Shown here in pieces: positions 1-9,286 of a stretch of DNA of 47,639 nt (the stretch's first letter is position 1; every line of letters starts with the position of its first letter). Origin of the DNA: an uncultured Bacteroidales bacterium (GTDB lineage Bacteria > Bacteroidota > Bacteroidia > Bacteroidales > Muribaculaceae); NCBI GenBank assembly GCA_947644715.1, contig CANSAP010000016.1, positions 1 through 47,639 on the forward strand, read 5' to 3'. Made by a program: the position numbers and the translations under genes. The notes beneath the pieces are model-generated. The model was not told the DNA's origin, made no database searches, and saw only the letters and a list, made by a program, of their open reading frames with translations.

Positions 1-101
1 TCCGTGGTTTTTTTGTGCCCTGACGCCAATAACGCCGGACGCACGAAAGCCCACACGACAATAAGGTCTTTTGCATGTATGGTCCTAAATCGCTCGCTCA
101 T
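1..101 (-). CDS. possible N-terminal fragment of a leftward gene cut by the window edge
   Basis: An ATG at 101 opens a minus-strand frame that stays open for 33 codons to the left edge. The translation starts MSERFRTIHAKDL and continues with a hydrophobic stretch (IVVWAF). I do not recognise it. An open run of this length can occur by chance, and no perfect promoter box lies upstream; an imperfect TAATCTTTCG lies about 15 bases before the start. The sequence left of the window would decide it. Confidence 0.2.
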   Translation of the reverse strand, partial: MSERFRTIHAKDLIVVWAFVRPALLASGHKKTT

Positions 102-160
102 AGTATTGAATTTTTACGAAAGATTAAGATATGTTAGTAGTCCTGAGGCTGTTATTTTTG

Positions 161-168
161 TAACTTTG
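161..168 (+). promoter_or_regulatory. Bacteroidetes -7 promoter box TAACTTTG
   Basis: A perfect match to TAnnTTTG lies 77 bases before the ATG at 245. No TTTG is visible at the -33 position. Transcription would start near 174, leaving a leader of about 70 bases. Confidence 0.55.
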
Positions 169-244
169 CGGCATATCAGGCTCAGAATGCAATTCCTTGC
201 GTGCAAACGGAGTCTGATTAACGTAAAACGTAACATTCTCTACT

Positions 245-1549
245 ATGGTCGCTGCAAGGCTATTGGTGCAGAGTTTGATGCTTTGCCTTACCTTTACTCC
301 ATTATATGGGCGCACAGCTCGTGTGATTGTAGCTGATTCTGTCTCGCACAATCCTTTGCCGGCTGCATCAATTTTTGACTCCAAAGGTAAGATTATAGGC
401 ATCTGCACCGCGCGTGGCAAAACGCCCTATATCCCCTCTTCCGCCTATCCTATTACCGTGCGGTATCTCGGATTTCGTGACAAAACCGTTGCGTCAGAAA
501 CTACTGACACTATCTTTCTGCAAGAGACATTCACTGAGTTGCCTGAAGTGACGGTCGTGTCAAAACAGAATAAGGTGTTGCGTCTGCTGGCTTACGTAAG
601 GGAGTATTCCACTCTAAGTTCTTACTCAGATACGGTTTTTCTCTTCCGCGAGAAATTGGTGGATTTTTTGCTACCCACCAACCGGAAGTCCTCCTTCAAA
701 GGATGGTCTAACCCGAGAGTTATTAGAGCAAAGTCTTATTACAGGTTTACCAACGCAGCGGGTTTGGACAGTGTCAGTGACGAAAGCCATCATCATTTCT
801 CATGGTCTGACTGGGTTGGTATCCTTCCGACAGTAAGACTGCCTGAAGGGCTCTGCCATAACGAATATGGCACTGACACAATTCATGGTAAATACAGCCC
901 CGCGGAGATATGGTCGAAGCATGCCGACCGACTGTCGGTTAACGTTAATGTGTTGGCAGATACTCTGAGTCAAAGGTGGGTGCCGGACTTATCCGGCTTC
1001 TTTCACAGCGACTTGGATTTCGAGAATTTCAGGATTCGCTATAACTATGACAATGTTACTACTGATTCAATCACTGCCCTTGATCTGATTGGCTACTCAT
1101 TTAATATTGAGTCAAACGGACGAGGTCATAATATGTTTCGCTTTAATCGAAAAGAGGAGCCGTTCTTTGTCAGCACATACGCGGAAGTATATATTGCTGA
1201 TAAAGAGTTTCTTACGATAAAGGATGCAAAGAAATTATCGAAGCAGGATTTCAGTACCGATGAAATGGATTTAGTCGATGCTCCGGCGTTGCAACCGGCT
1301 ATACAAGAATTAATCAGCAGAGTAGAGCGACTGGATAAGAACGTAGTAAAGTTGGCATTTAAGCCGGACCCGTTACTCGGAACTAAGCATAAGCCTCATA
1401 ATAATTTCAGTTTTGGCAACAGACTGCTTTTCATGTTGAAGGATCTTACAGGAATATCCAGCTTCCGGGCACGCAAAAACATGAATAATAGTTGGGACGA
1501 ATTCAAGCGGGAGCAGATTCAGAAGAATCATTCAAGACCTGACGAATAG
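245..1549 (+). CDS. secreted protein with an N-terminal carboxypeptidase-regulatory-like domain, function unknown
   Basis: 434 residues. Residues 1-22 form a signal peptide (hydrophobic VQSLMLCLTFTPLYG). Residues 25-95 look like the beta-sandwich CarboxypepD_reg-like domain common at the start of Bacteroidetes outer-membrane proteins (VIVADSVSHNPLPAASI ... GKIIG ... YPITVRYLGFRDK). The rest, rich in aromatic residues and alternating polar/hydrophobic stretches, resembles DUF5686-type proteins that follow this domain, but at 434 residues it is too short to carry a large outer-membrane barrel. It probably acts in the periplasm or at the outer membrane. It stands alone: its own promoter lies upstream and a strong terminator 45 bases downstream. 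The ATG at 245 is chosen because the signal peptide begins there. No enzymatic motif was recognised. Confidence 0.75.
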   Translation: MVAARLLVQSLMLCLTFTPLYGRTARVIVADSVSHNPLPAASIFDSKGKIIGICTARGKTPYIPSSAYPITVRYLGFRDKTVASETTDTIFLQETFTELPEVTVVSKQNKVLRLLAYVREYSTLSSYSDTVFLFREKLVDFLLPTNRKSSFKGWSNPRVIRAKSYYRFTNAAGLDSVSDESHHHFSWSDWVGILPTVRLPEGLCHNEYGTDTIHGKYSPAEIWSKHADRLSVNVNVLADTLSQRWVPDLSGFFHSDLDFENFRIRYNYDNVTTDSITALDLIGYSFNIESNGRGHNMFRFNRKEEPFFVSTYAEVYIADKEFLTIKDAKKLSKQDFSTDEMDLVDAPALQPAIQELISRVERLDKNVVKLAFKPDPLLGTKHKPHNNFSFGNRLLFMLKDLTGISSFRARKNMNNSWDEFKREQIQKNHSRPDE

Positions 1550-1593
1550 TGCCAAAGCATACTTTCACTATTCATTCCTCCGGCAGGAAACAA

Positions 1594-1644
1594 GCCACCC
1601 GAGTAAGATGTCAATAAGACTCTCACTCGGGTGGCCGCTTTTTT
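1594..1644 (+). terminator. rho-independent terminator after the 434-residue protein
   Basis: An 11-bp perfect stem (GCCACCCGAGT at 1594-1604 pairs with ACTCGGGTGGC at 1625-1635) is followed by a run of six T at 1639-1644. On the opposite strand the stem is followed by TTGTTT, so it may also slow transcripts leaving the fumarase gene. Confidence 0.85.
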
Positions 1645-1720
1645 AGAGTGTGTTTGGATTTAAAGAAAGATTCAAACTGACTCAAAAGTGAAATTCGGTT
1701 TTAATCCAAACACACTCTTA
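1645..1720 (-). repeat. dispersed repeat family 1, copy A (hairpin form)
   Basis: Perfect 16-bp inverted arms, AGAGTGTGTTTGGATT at 1645-1660 and its complement at 1703-1718, enclose about 42 bases. Read on the minus strand from 1720, the first 56 bases match the copies at 13003-13058 (about 50 of 56 identical by eye) and 19801-19856. Only copy A carries the second arm. It lies between a terminator and the 3' end of the fumarase gene and contains no gene. Confidence 0.75.
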
Positions 1721-1732
1721 GATCTCAGTTAC

Positions 1733-3370
1733 TTATGCCATGGGGCAGCGGGGCTTAATCTGTTTGAAGAAATCATTACCCTTATTGTCTACCAGGATAA
1801 AGGCGGGGAAGTTCTCAACCTCAATCTTCCAGATAGCTTCCATGCCGAGCTCGGGATACTCGAGGAGTTCCACACTCTTGATGCTGTTTTTGGCGAGCAC
1901 GGCTGCCGGGCCACCGATAGAGCCAAGATAGAAGCCTCCATGCTTGTGACATGCGTCAGTTACCTGCTGGGAACGGTTGCCCTTGGCAATCATTATCATT
2001 GATCCGCCTGCTGCCTGGAACTGATCCACATAGGGATCCATGCGTCCGGCTGTTGTGGGACCGAATGAGCCGGAAGGCATATTGTCAGGCTTTTTGGCCG
2101 GGCCTGCATAGTAGATAGGATGGTTCTTCAGATACTCGGGCATAGGCTCACCGTTGTCAAGACGTTCTTTAATCTTGGCGTGGGCAATGTCGCGGCCTAC
2201 TATGATAGTGCCATTCAGAGAGAGGCGAGTGGATACGGGATACTTATCGAGTTCAGCCAGGACATCAGCCATCGGACGATTAAGGTCGATGGTCACAACC
2301 TCGCCCTCTCCTGCGTTTCGCAATTCCTCGGGAATAAGCTGGCCGGGGAATTCGTCAAGTTTCTCAATCCAAAGCCCTTCGCGGTTAATCTTAGCTTTGA
2401 TGTTGCGGTCAGCCGAGCAGCTTACACCCATACCTACCGGGCAGCTGGCGCCGTGGCGGGGCAGACGAATCACGCGCACATCATGGGCGAAATATTTGCC
2501 GCCAAATTGTGCACCGAGTCCGAGATTCTGTGCAGCTTCAAGCAGCTGTTTCTCCAGCTCGACGTCGCGGAAGGCGCGGCCATACTCATTGCCTGTGGTA
2601 GGCAGGTTGTCATAATACTTCACTGAAGCCTTCTTGACGGCAGCGAGGTTAGCCTCAGCTGACGTGCCGCCAATTACGAATGCTATGTGATACGGAGGGC
2701 AGGCTGCGGTGCCGAGGCTCTTCATCTTTTCAATCAGGAAGGGCACCAAAGTAGCCGGATTAAGGATAGCCTTGGTCTCTTGATAGAGATAAGTCTTGTT
2801 GGCAGAGCCGCCACCTTTTGCTACGAACAGGAACTTATATTCATCACCCTCCTCGGCATGAATCTCAATCTGAGCCGGGAGGTTGCAGCCGGTGTTAACC
2901 TCATCATACATGGTGAGGGGTGCGTTCTGAGAATAACGCAGATTGTTCTCAGTATAAGTCTTATATACGCCGAGAGAAATCTTCTCTTCGTCGTTGCATC
3001 CGGTCCACACCTGCTGGCCTTTGTAGGCAGCTACGATAGCTGTGCCGGTGTCCTGGCAGAAAGGTAAAACACCTTTGGCCGCCACCTCGGCATTACGCAG
3101 CATGGTGAGAGCCACGAACTTATCATTATCTGAAGCCTCGGGGTCATGAAGAATTTTAGCCACTTTTTCATTGTGCTCACGACGCAGCATAAATGCGTTG
3201 TCATGAGTGGCTGCGTTTGCCAGCACGGTAAGTGCCTCGGGATCAACAACCAGCATTTCATGTCCCGCCCAGTTTTCGACCTTCACATAGTCTTTGGTAA
3301 TGAGCTGATACTCAGTGGTGTCAGGACCGAGAGGAAACGGTTCCTGATAGTGGAAAGGTTTTGTAGCCAT
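1733..3370 (-). CDS. fumA: fumarate hydratase, class I (iron-sulfur, FumA/FumB type)
   Basis: 545 residues. It interconverts fumarate and malate in the cytoplasm; in Bacteroidales it serves the reductive succinate branch. Counted from MATKPF, cysteines 105 (PFCQDTG), 224 (TAACPPYH) and 318 (GVSCSADRN) fall where the three [4Fe-4S] ligands lie in the E. coli class I enzymes, and the length is close to theirs (548). This agreement is why I take the ATG at 3370; an in-frame ATG at 3385 would add MPKQI. The C-terminal half holds the swivelling beta domain ([20 protein letters not shown]) and the [13 protein letters not shown] segment. It appears monocistronic, with a -7 box about 110 bases upstream. 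Confidence 0.96.
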   Translation of the reverse strand: MATKPFHYQEPFPLGPDTTEYQLITKDYVKVENWAGHEMLVVDPEALTVLANAATHDNAFMLRREHNEKVAKILHDPEASDNDKFVALTMLRNAEVAAKGVLPFCQDTGTAIVAAYKGQQVWTGCNDEEKISLGVYKTYTENNLRYSQNAPLTMYDEVNTGCNLPAQIEIHAEEGDEYKFLFVAKGGGSANKTYLYQETKAILNPATLVPFLIEKMKSLGTAACPPYHIAFVIGGTSAEANLAAVKKASVKYYDNLPTTGNEYGRAFRDVELEKQLLEAAQNLGLGAQFGGKYFAHDVRVIRLPRHGASCPVGMGVSCSADRNIKAKINREGLWIEKLDEFPGQLIPEELRNAGEGEVVTIDLNRPMADVLAELDKYPVSTRLSLNGTIIVGRDIAHAKIKERLDNGEPMPEYLKNHPIYYAGPAKKPDNMPSGSFGPTTAGRMDPYVDQFQAAGGSMIMIAKGNRSQQVTDACHKHGGFYLGSIGGPAAVLAKNSIKSVELLEYPELGMEAIWKIEVENFPAFILVDNKGNDFFKQIKPRCPMA

Positions 3371-3480
3371 AATCTGTTTCGGCATGATGCCGATATGGGG
3401 TTTAGGGTTATAGGTTTAAGGGTAAATATTCTGTCAATGTGTAGATAATATAATGGTTATTAGCCATCAATTTACAGCCG

Positions 3481-3488
3481 CGAAGTTA
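3481..3488 (-). promoter_or_regulatory. probable -7 box for fumarase (TAACTTCG)
   Basis: Read on the minus strand, TAACTTCG differs from TAnnTTTG at one base. It lies 111 bases before the fumarase ATG at 3370, with no clear TTTG at -33. Confidence 0.4.
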
Positions 3489-3576
3489 CGAAAAAATACT
3501 GAGATACAGTACCACTGTTTAACTTTTTTTGAGAATAAAATTGTTAAGGTCTCTGAGCAGGCTGAACAAAATTTAT

Positions 3577-3584
3577 TAACTTTG
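3577..3584 (+). promoter_or_regulatory. -7 box TAACTTTG for the cell-wall salvage operon
   Basis: A perfect TAnnTTTG lies 22 bases before the ATG at 3607. No TTTG is seen at -33. It is the only promoter box I see before the five co-directional genes ending at 11761. Confidence 0.6.
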
Positions 3585-3606
3585 CAATCTGAAAAAAATT
3601 GACAGC

Positions 3607-6600
3607 ATGACACCTCTCAAAATATTACGACGAATTTTTCCTTATTTCCTTTCCTTTTTTCTTTTAATTGCTTGCAGTGGAGCTGTTTACACAGCTCAGG
3701 CCGCCGGCAAAAAGCGAGCCAAAACCACCCAAAGCAAAAGCACTAAATCCTCTAAAAAGTCAGGGAAGTCTACTTCCAAATCATCAAAGGCGCGCAAGAG
3801 CACAGGCTCCAAGTCAAAGAAGGCGAGTAGTGGTAAACGCGGTTCAAGCAAGAAATCTTATACGAAGTCTTCGCGTCACCGCACCAATACCAAGCGCTGG
3901 ACCACTCATAAGGAAGCTCCGGCAGAAGTCGCATCAACTGACTCACTGACAATGAGAGTCAATAACGCCGTCTTACGCTGGGTTCCGGACAATCTCAACC
4001 CCGGAGGCTTGCGCGTGAATCTTGTTAAGCCTGACTCTGTTAAACAGACAGTGCAAGTTAAGCTTAATGAAAACTTCACGTATCTGCCTATAACCAAAGA
4101 ATTTATAGATGATTTAAGTGTAACGGTTCGCAAATCATTGCCTGATTCACTCCACAATTATCGTCCGAATCTCACGGTTGGCTCCAAACCACTCACCTAT
4201 TACATCAGCAAGATAGATAAACTTCCGGCTCAATATCGGAAGAATGAGCCCTTTGTGCGCGAAGCACATCCGGATATAGTTCCGGCCAAAGGTATGCTTG
4301 GCGACAAACTTGCAATGTGGCACTCTCATGGACGTTACTTCAAAAATGGAGGCTGGTATTGGCAACGTCCGCTCCTTTTCGGCACCATGGAGGATGTCTA
4401 CACCATGGGCTATATGCTCCCCTTCATTGTCCCGATGATTGAAAATGCCGGGGCCTACGTCTTTCTCCCTCGAGAGCGAGATACAAGCAAATACGAAGTA
4501 ATCGTGGACAACGACCGCAATGACGGGGGTGAATTGTATTCCCAACCTTACTATAAGGAATTAAGCGGCACGCAGAAATGGGAAAATGGTGAGTATGAAG
4601 GCTTTATATATGATTTGCCTGATTTTCGCGATACTGAGAATCCCTTTGAAGTAGGCACGTACCGTCAGACTCGCACCGTCAAATCCGGAGCTGCGAGTGT
4701 GGCCGCCTGGTATGCAGATATACCCGAGGATGGCAATTATGCCGTCTATATCAGCTATAAGAGCCTGCCGGAAAGCTCCCGCGATGCTCTATACACCGTG
4801 AATTATTCCGGTGGATCAAAAGACTTTCTCGTGAATCAAACCATGGGTGGAGGCACCTGGATTTATCTCGGCACATTCCCTCTGACGAAAGGCTACTCTG
4901 ATTCTGTCCCTGTGGTATCTCTCTCCAACAAAACACAAGGAGAGGCAGGGAAACTTGTAACTGCGGATGCCATTAAGATTGGTGGTGGCATGGGCAACAT
5001 TGCGCGTAGTCCCCACCGAGCCGACGTCTTCTATGACCCCTCCACTCCTGAAAACGATGTTGCTCAGGCCGACGAGGACTCGGATGATGAAGATGAAGAT
5101 GATGAAGACGGGGATGATGACTCAACTCCGGACGACGACGGACATGCATCCATAGACCCGGAGGCTGCCACTCCGGCTCCGGCTCCTCAAGTCAAGAAGG
5201 GCGCAGCTCCGACCTTCCGCACCTCCGGGCTGCCGAGATTCCTGGAGGGTGCGCGCTACTGGTTACATTGGGCCGGTGTCCCCGAAGATGTGTATTCTCC
5301 TTACCATGGACGCGATGACTATAAAGATGACTACACCGGGCGCGCCCTTTGGGTGAACTACCTTGCCGGTGGCAGTCGCGTTCTTCCCAAAGAAGATGGC
5401 CTTGGTATTCCTATTGATGCAGTAATGGCTCTGCATTCCGATGCCGGCAAACGTGCGAATGATTCATCGGTGGGCACACTCGGAATTTATTACACCAAGA
5501 ATGGCGCATCATATGAGGATGGCACGCCGCGCATCAATTCCCGTATGCTCACGGATTACTTGATGCGTCAGATTACGAGCGACATCCGCCAAACTTATGA
5601 TGCATCCTGGACACGACGCTCCATGTGGGACAAAAGCTACGTCGAGGCACGTGTGCCGGAAGTGCCCACCTCCCTGATCGAATTGATGAGTCATCAGAAT
5701 TTCGGCGATATGCAATATGGCCTCGACCCCGGGTTCCGGTTCCTGGTAGGCAGGTCGGTCTACAAGGCCATGGCTCGATTTATGGCGGAGCGCAAAGACC
5801 GAGAGCTGGTTATTCAGCCTCTGCCTGTGCATGATTTTGCCATAACCCGTTCCGGAAAGAACACTTATCAGCTGCATTGGCAGCCCACAAAGGATCGCCT
5901 GGAGCCTACCGCCAAACCCTCGGAATACATCATTCAGGAGAGGCGCGAAGGAGAAATGGGGTTCCATACAATTGGCAAGGTGAAATCCACTACCTTTGAC
6001 GTCAAAGTCAATGACCATGCCATACACTCGTTCCGCGTTATAGCTGCCAATGAGGGTGGAGAGTCCTTCCCCTCAGAGGTCCTTGCTTTCCGCGAGAGTC
6101 CTGACGGCAGCAAACCGGTGCTTATCATCAACGGGTTCACCCGTGTGGCCGCACCTAAGGTGGTTAATGCTAATGGCCGCGCCGGATTCGATACTCAGGA
6201 AGAGTTTGGGGTGCCTTACATTCGCGACATCTCCTTCACCGGTCATCAGCAGGAGTTCCGCCGTAGTGCCGGCGATGGTTTGGGTAAGGGGAATGATGCG
6301 TTTGTAGCTCAAGTAATCGCGGGTAATACATTCGATTATCCCTACATCCATGGTCAGGCGTTTGCTGCTTCCGGTAAAGGTTTTGTCTCAGCAAGCGCAG
6401 GGGCAGTAGAGTCAGGAATGCTGAAGTTAAAGGATTTCGAGATTGTCGACCTGATTCTTGGCAAACAGAAGGAAAGCACCGTAGGCACTGGAAAAATCGG
6501 ATGGCACTTCAAGAGTATTCCGGAAAAATTGCAGCAAGAACTCAGGAAATATGTAGAGAAAGGGGGCGACCTTCTTGTAAGCGGTCAATACGTTGCATCT

Positions 6601-6978
6601 GACCTGATGTCTGACCGCGCCTCTCAGGCCGACCGTGATTTTGCCACCCAGATTTTAGGTGTAGCTCCTGACTCGGTTGCCAGAGTGAATAATGCCCGTA
6701 TAGCCTTCGTGCCCGAATTCGGCTCCGCCAATCGGCACTATTCATATAACAATTCTCTCAACGAACAGATGTATATAGTGGAGAATCCGGATATGCTCGT
6801 GCCCGTGGGAGAGGCGGTTATGCTGATGGACTTTGATGATAACGGACAGGGTGCGGCTGTTGCCCGCAAGGATGGCCGCAGCCACACGGTCACCATGTCT
6901 GTGCCCTTTGAGACAATTAAGAATGCCGATGACCGCATCAGCATTCTCAAAACTATCCTCGAATATTTCCGTAAATAA
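3607..6978 (+). CDS. exported amidase-fold protein with golvesin-like insert, fibronectin III and C-terminal domains (often named xanthan lyase)
   Basis: 1123 residues. Residues 1-22 are a lipoprotein-type signal (LLIAC, acylated Cys23). Residues 34-98 are an extreme Lys/Ser-rich tract. The core resembles the N-acetylmuramoyl-L-alanine amidase (Amidase_3) fold: candidate zinc ligands are His239 (WHSHG), Glu262 (TMEDV) and His610 (ALHSDAG), and the candidate catalytic Glu is 692 (LIELMSHQN). A golvesin-C-like beta domain (about 345-470) and an acidic Asp/Glu tract (about 488-505) are inserted between the second and third ligands. A fibronectin III-like domain follows (about 745-840), then a Rossmann-like C-terminal domain (VLIINGF, then a KYVEKGGDLLVSG segment). 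Bacteroidetes relatives are commonly labelled xanthan lyase or golvesin-domain protein; the ligand pattern argues instead for peptide-sugar amide cleavage in the wall. First gene of the operon; 12 bases separate it from the next gene. Confidence 0.8.
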   Translation: MTPLKILRRIFPYFLSFFLLIACSGAVYTAQAAGKKRAKTTQSKSTKSSKKSGKSTSKSSKARKSTGSKSKKASSGKRGSSKKSYTKSSRHRTNTKRWTTHKEAPAEVASTDSLTMRVNNAVLRWVPDNLNPGGLRVNLVKPDSVKQTVQVKLNENFTYLPITKEFIDDLSVTVRKSLPDSLHNYRPNLTVGSKPLTYYISKIDKLPAQYRKNEPFVREAHPDIVPAKGMLGDKLAMWHSHGRYFKNGGWYWQRPLLFGTMEDVYTMGYMLPFIVPMIENAGAYVFLPRERDTSKYEVIVDNDRNDGGELYSQPYYKELSGTQKWENGEYEGFIYDLPDFRDTENPFEVGTYRQTRTVKSGAASVAAWYADIPEDGNYAVYISYKSLPESSRDALYTVNYSGGSKDFLVNQTMGGGTWIYLGTFPLTKGYSDSVPVVSLSNKTQGEAGKLVTADAIKIGGGMGNIARSPHRADVFYDPSTPENDVAQADEDSDDEDEDDEDGDDDSTPDDDGHASIDPEAATPAPAPQVKKGAAPTFRTSGLPRFLEGARYWLHWAGVPEDVYSPYHGRDDYKDDYTGRALWVNYLAGGSRVLPKEDGLGIPIDAVMALHSDAGKRANDSSVGTLGIYYTKNGASYEDGTPRINSRMLTDYLMRQITSDIRQTYDASWTRRSMWDKSYVEARVPEVPTSLIELMSHQNFGDMQYGLDPGFRFLVGRSVYKAMARFMAERKDRELVIQPLPVHDFAITRSGKNTYQLHWQPTKDRLEPTAKPSEYIIQERREGEMGFHTIGKVKSTTFDVKVNDHAIHSFRVIAANEGGESFPSEVLAFRESPDGSKPVLIINGFTRVAAPKVVNANGRAGFDTQEEFGVPYIRDISFTGHQQEFRRSAGDGLGKGNDAFVAQVIAGNTFDYPYIHGQAFAASGKGFVSASAGAVESGMLKLKDFEIVDLILGKQKESTVGTGKIGWHFKSIPEKLQQELRKYVEKGGDLLVSGQYVASDLMSDRASQADRDFATQILGVAPDSVARVNNARIAFVPEFGSANRHYSYNNSLNEQMYIVENPDMLVPVGEAVMLMDFDDNGQGAAVARKDGRSHTVTMSVPFETIKNADDRISILKTILEYFRK

Positions 6979-6990
6979 TAATAGCTCACT

Positions 6991-8316
6991 ATGCACCGGT
7001 TCACTGACATATACAGATTGGCAGAGGCATGCAAATGTGCATCCGATTCACATCTTTTGGTCTGCCTGAAAGGAGCTGATATTGAAATTACCCCTGAGGC
7101 AGAGAAGCGATACCGCTCAATGGCAGCGGAGAGCGACTGCAACCTGATATATTCTCACTATAAGGAGGATATGCCGGATGGCTCGGTGCGACTGCATCCT
7201 TGCATTCCGTATCAGGAAGGCTCGCTTCGTGATGATTTTGAATTCGGTGCGCTCCTGCTTGTGAAATGCAAAGCTGTGATAGACTTCGTCTCGTCGAATA
7301 GGGATGTTAATATCGAGTGTGACGGAGGATTTTATGCACTCCGTCTTGCGTTGACCCGCGGTAACGATGGTGAGTTCATCGCGCCGTTGCTATGCCCTGA
7401 ATATTTGTATAAAACGCGGCTTACAGACACGCGCCGCAGCGGCGAGAAGCAGCATGACTATGTGGATCCTCGCAGACGCGACTATCAGATTGCGATGGAG
7501 CGAGAGGTCACCCGCCATCTCAATCTGATTAAAGCATTGGCTCCGGAGCACAAAACTACGGTCGATTTCAATGCACCGGCTTTTGATGTTGAAGCATCCG
7601 TGATTATACCTGTGCGCAACCGTGTGAAAACAATCGGTGATGCCGTCGCTTCGGCTCTTGGTCAGGAGTGCTCGTTTCCTTTCAATGTAATTGTAGTGGA
7701 TAACGGTAGTACTGACGGCACACGCGAGTTGCTTGAATCAATCGATGATTCTCGTCTTCTTCTTATTAAACCGGATGCAAGTGAAGGCCTGAATATCGGC
7801 GGTTGCTGGAACCGCGCGCTTATGTCAGACGCATGCGGTCGGTTTGCCGTGCAGCTTGACTCTGACGATGTCTATTCATCGCCAAAGACTTTGCAGGCAG
7901 CTGTAGATAAATTCTATGAGCACAACTGCGCGATGGTGATAGGTTCATATATGCTGACTGACTTCAATCTGCATGAACTTCCTCCCGGCAAAATTGACCA
8001 TGCTGAGTGGACAGATGACAATGGTGCGAATAACGCACTGCGCATCAACGGACTCGGAGCACCTCGCGCATTCTTCACACCGATTGCCCGCAGCATTCTC
8101 TTCCCGAATACGAGCTACGGCGAAGATTATGCAATGGGGCTGCGGTTAAGTCGAGACTATCGCATCGGAAGAATCTACGATGTGTTGTACAATTGTCGCA
8201 GGTGGGTTGGTAACTCTGACGCAGACCTTTCCGTTGATAAAACTAATGAAAACAACTACTATAAAGACTTCCTAAGAACGATAGAACTGAAAGCTCGTAA
8301 GGCAGGATGTAAGTAA
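6991..8316 (+). CDS. family 2 glycosyltransferase with an extra N-terminal partial GT domain
   Basis: 441 residues, no signal peptide or membrane segment, so cytoplasmic. Residues about 200-430 are a full GT-A domain: SVIIPVRNR nucleotide-binding start, [10 protein letters not shown], and the metal-binding LDSDD. Residues about 20-150 look like the second half of another GT2 domain ([10 protein letters not shown], then [18 protein letters not shown]) without the nucleotide-binding first half, so this part is probably not a second active site. The gene lies 12 bases after the amidase-fold gene and 22 before the DUF4922 gene. Donor and acceptor cannot be read from the sequence; the neighbours suggest a muropeptide- or envelope-related sugar. 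Confidence 0.82.
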   Translation: MHRFTDIYRLAEACKCASDSHLLVCLKGADIEITPEAEKRYRSMAAESDCNLIYSHYKEDMPDGSVRLHPCIPYQEGSLRDDFEFGALLLVKCKAVIDFVSSNRDVNIECDGGFYALRLALTRGNDGEFIAPLLCPEYLYKTRLTDTRRSGEKQHDYVDPRRRDYQIAMEREVTRHLNLIKALAPEHKTTVDFNAPAFDVEASVIIPVRNRVKTIGDAVASALGQECSFPFNVIVVDNGSTDGTRELLESIDDSRLLLIKPDASEGLNIGGCWNRALMSDACGRFAVQLDSDDVYSSPKTLQAAVDKFYEHNCAMVIGSYMLTDFNLHELPPGKIDHAEWTDDNGANNALRINGLGAPRAFFTPIARSILFPNTSYGEDYAMGLRLSRDYRIGRIYDVLYNCRRWVGNSDADLSVDKTNENNYYKDFLRTIELKARKAGCK

Positions 8317-8338
8317 ATGGTTTGAAAAATTAGGCATC

Positions 8339-9286
8339 GTGGCTGACAATACAGTTAAACTGCATGACTTTTTTATTTCGCAACTGAAGCGTTGGCCAAT
8401 GGCTGCCGCTAATTACGCTGCACTGTCAGGAGTTAAGACGCGCTCACTATCCGTGGACGGATTTCCTATTCTGCTCCAGCACAATCCCGGACGCATTCGC
8501 TCCACTGCTGCCAAGGTCAGCCCTGACGCAATCAGGAAAAGACCCTGCTTTTTGTGTCGGGATAATCGGCCGCCTGAGCAGCAGGCTCTCCCTTTTGTGG
8601 GGAGTACGGCCTATGAGATTTTAGTCAATCCTTTCCCTATTGCTGACGAGCACTTCACCATTGCTGCCCGGGAGCATATACATCAGGACAAAATCAATCC
8701 GGCAGACATGGAGAAATTCGTGACAACTTACCCCGGATATTTAGCTTTCTATAATGGCTCTACAGCCGGGGCATCAGCTCCCGATCATTTGCATTTTCAA
8801 GCATGCAGGATAGATTTTCTTAACGGCCTTGTCAGCTTTACGGCGCAGAATCCGGGTCAGTTAATGAAGCATGATTCTCATACTGACATTTATGCCATGC
8901 CTGAGCTCCCGATGCAGGTGGTGCATTTTGTGTCAGATTCCATCGACTCTGAAATGCAGCTGTGGCTAAAATCACTGGTTCCGCCGCATGGAGATGATAT
9001 GATGCCGGCAGCCGGGATGCGCAATATAGTTATGTGGCGCGATGCCGAACAGCGGTTGCACACATTGCTGTTTCCCAGAGCTGCTCATCGACCGACATGC
9101 TATTTTTCAGAAGGTGAAGAACAGTGTTTGGTAAGCCCCGGCGCGCTTGATATGGCCGGAGTGATTATTTTGCCACGACATGAGGACTTTGAGACTCTGA
9201 CAGTCGGCGCACTGCGGACGATTTATGATGAAGTAAGCCTTGATTATCGCTCACTTCCAATTCTTCAACATCTGATGCTGCTATGA
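8339..9286 (+). CDS. DUF4922 protein, HIT/GalT-like nucleotidyltransferase or phosphorylase fold
   Basis: 315 residues, cytoplasmic. The motif His150-Leu-His152-Phe-Gln154 (APDHLHFQA) matches the HxHxQ signature of the GalT/Ap4A-phosphorylase branch of the HIT superfamily. A CxxC pair (Cys70, Cys73: RPCFLCRDN) lies where related enzymes bind a structural metal. VNPFPIADEHFTIA is the strand-loop preceding the active site in this superfamily. Such enzymes move nucleotidyl groups to or from sugar phosphates through a histidine intermediate; the substrate here is unknown. The start is a GTG at 8339; the ATG at 8317 is out of frame. The gene overlaps the SpoIID-family gene by four bases (ATGA), implying translational coupling. 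Confidence 0.82.
   Translation: MADNTVKLHDFFISQLKRWPMAAANYAALSGVKTRSLSVDGFPILLQHNPGRIRSTAAKVSPDAIRKRPCFLCRDNRPPEQQALPFVGSTAYEILVNPFPIADEHFTIAAREHIHQDKINPADMEKFVTTYPGYLAFYNGSTAGASAPDHLHFQACRIDFLNGLVSFTAQNPGQLMKHDSHTDIYAMPELPMQVVHFVSDSIDSEMQLWLKSLVPPHGDDMMPAAGMRNIVMWRDAEQRLHTLLFPRAAHRPTCYFSEGEEQCLVSPGALDMAGVIILPRHEDFETLTVGALRTIYDEVSLDYRSLPILQHLMLL

Noticed and set aside
4..336. Open reading frame of 110 codons on the plus strand
   Set aside because: It overlaps the promoter box and the signal-peptide start of the gene at 245 in another frame, is Arg/Cys-rich and resembles no protein; chance frame.
5069..5125. GAT/GAA-rich tract as a possible tandem DNA repeat or frameshift
   Set aside because: The reading frame continues through it with conserved amidase and golvesin segments on both sides; it simply encodes an acidic linker.
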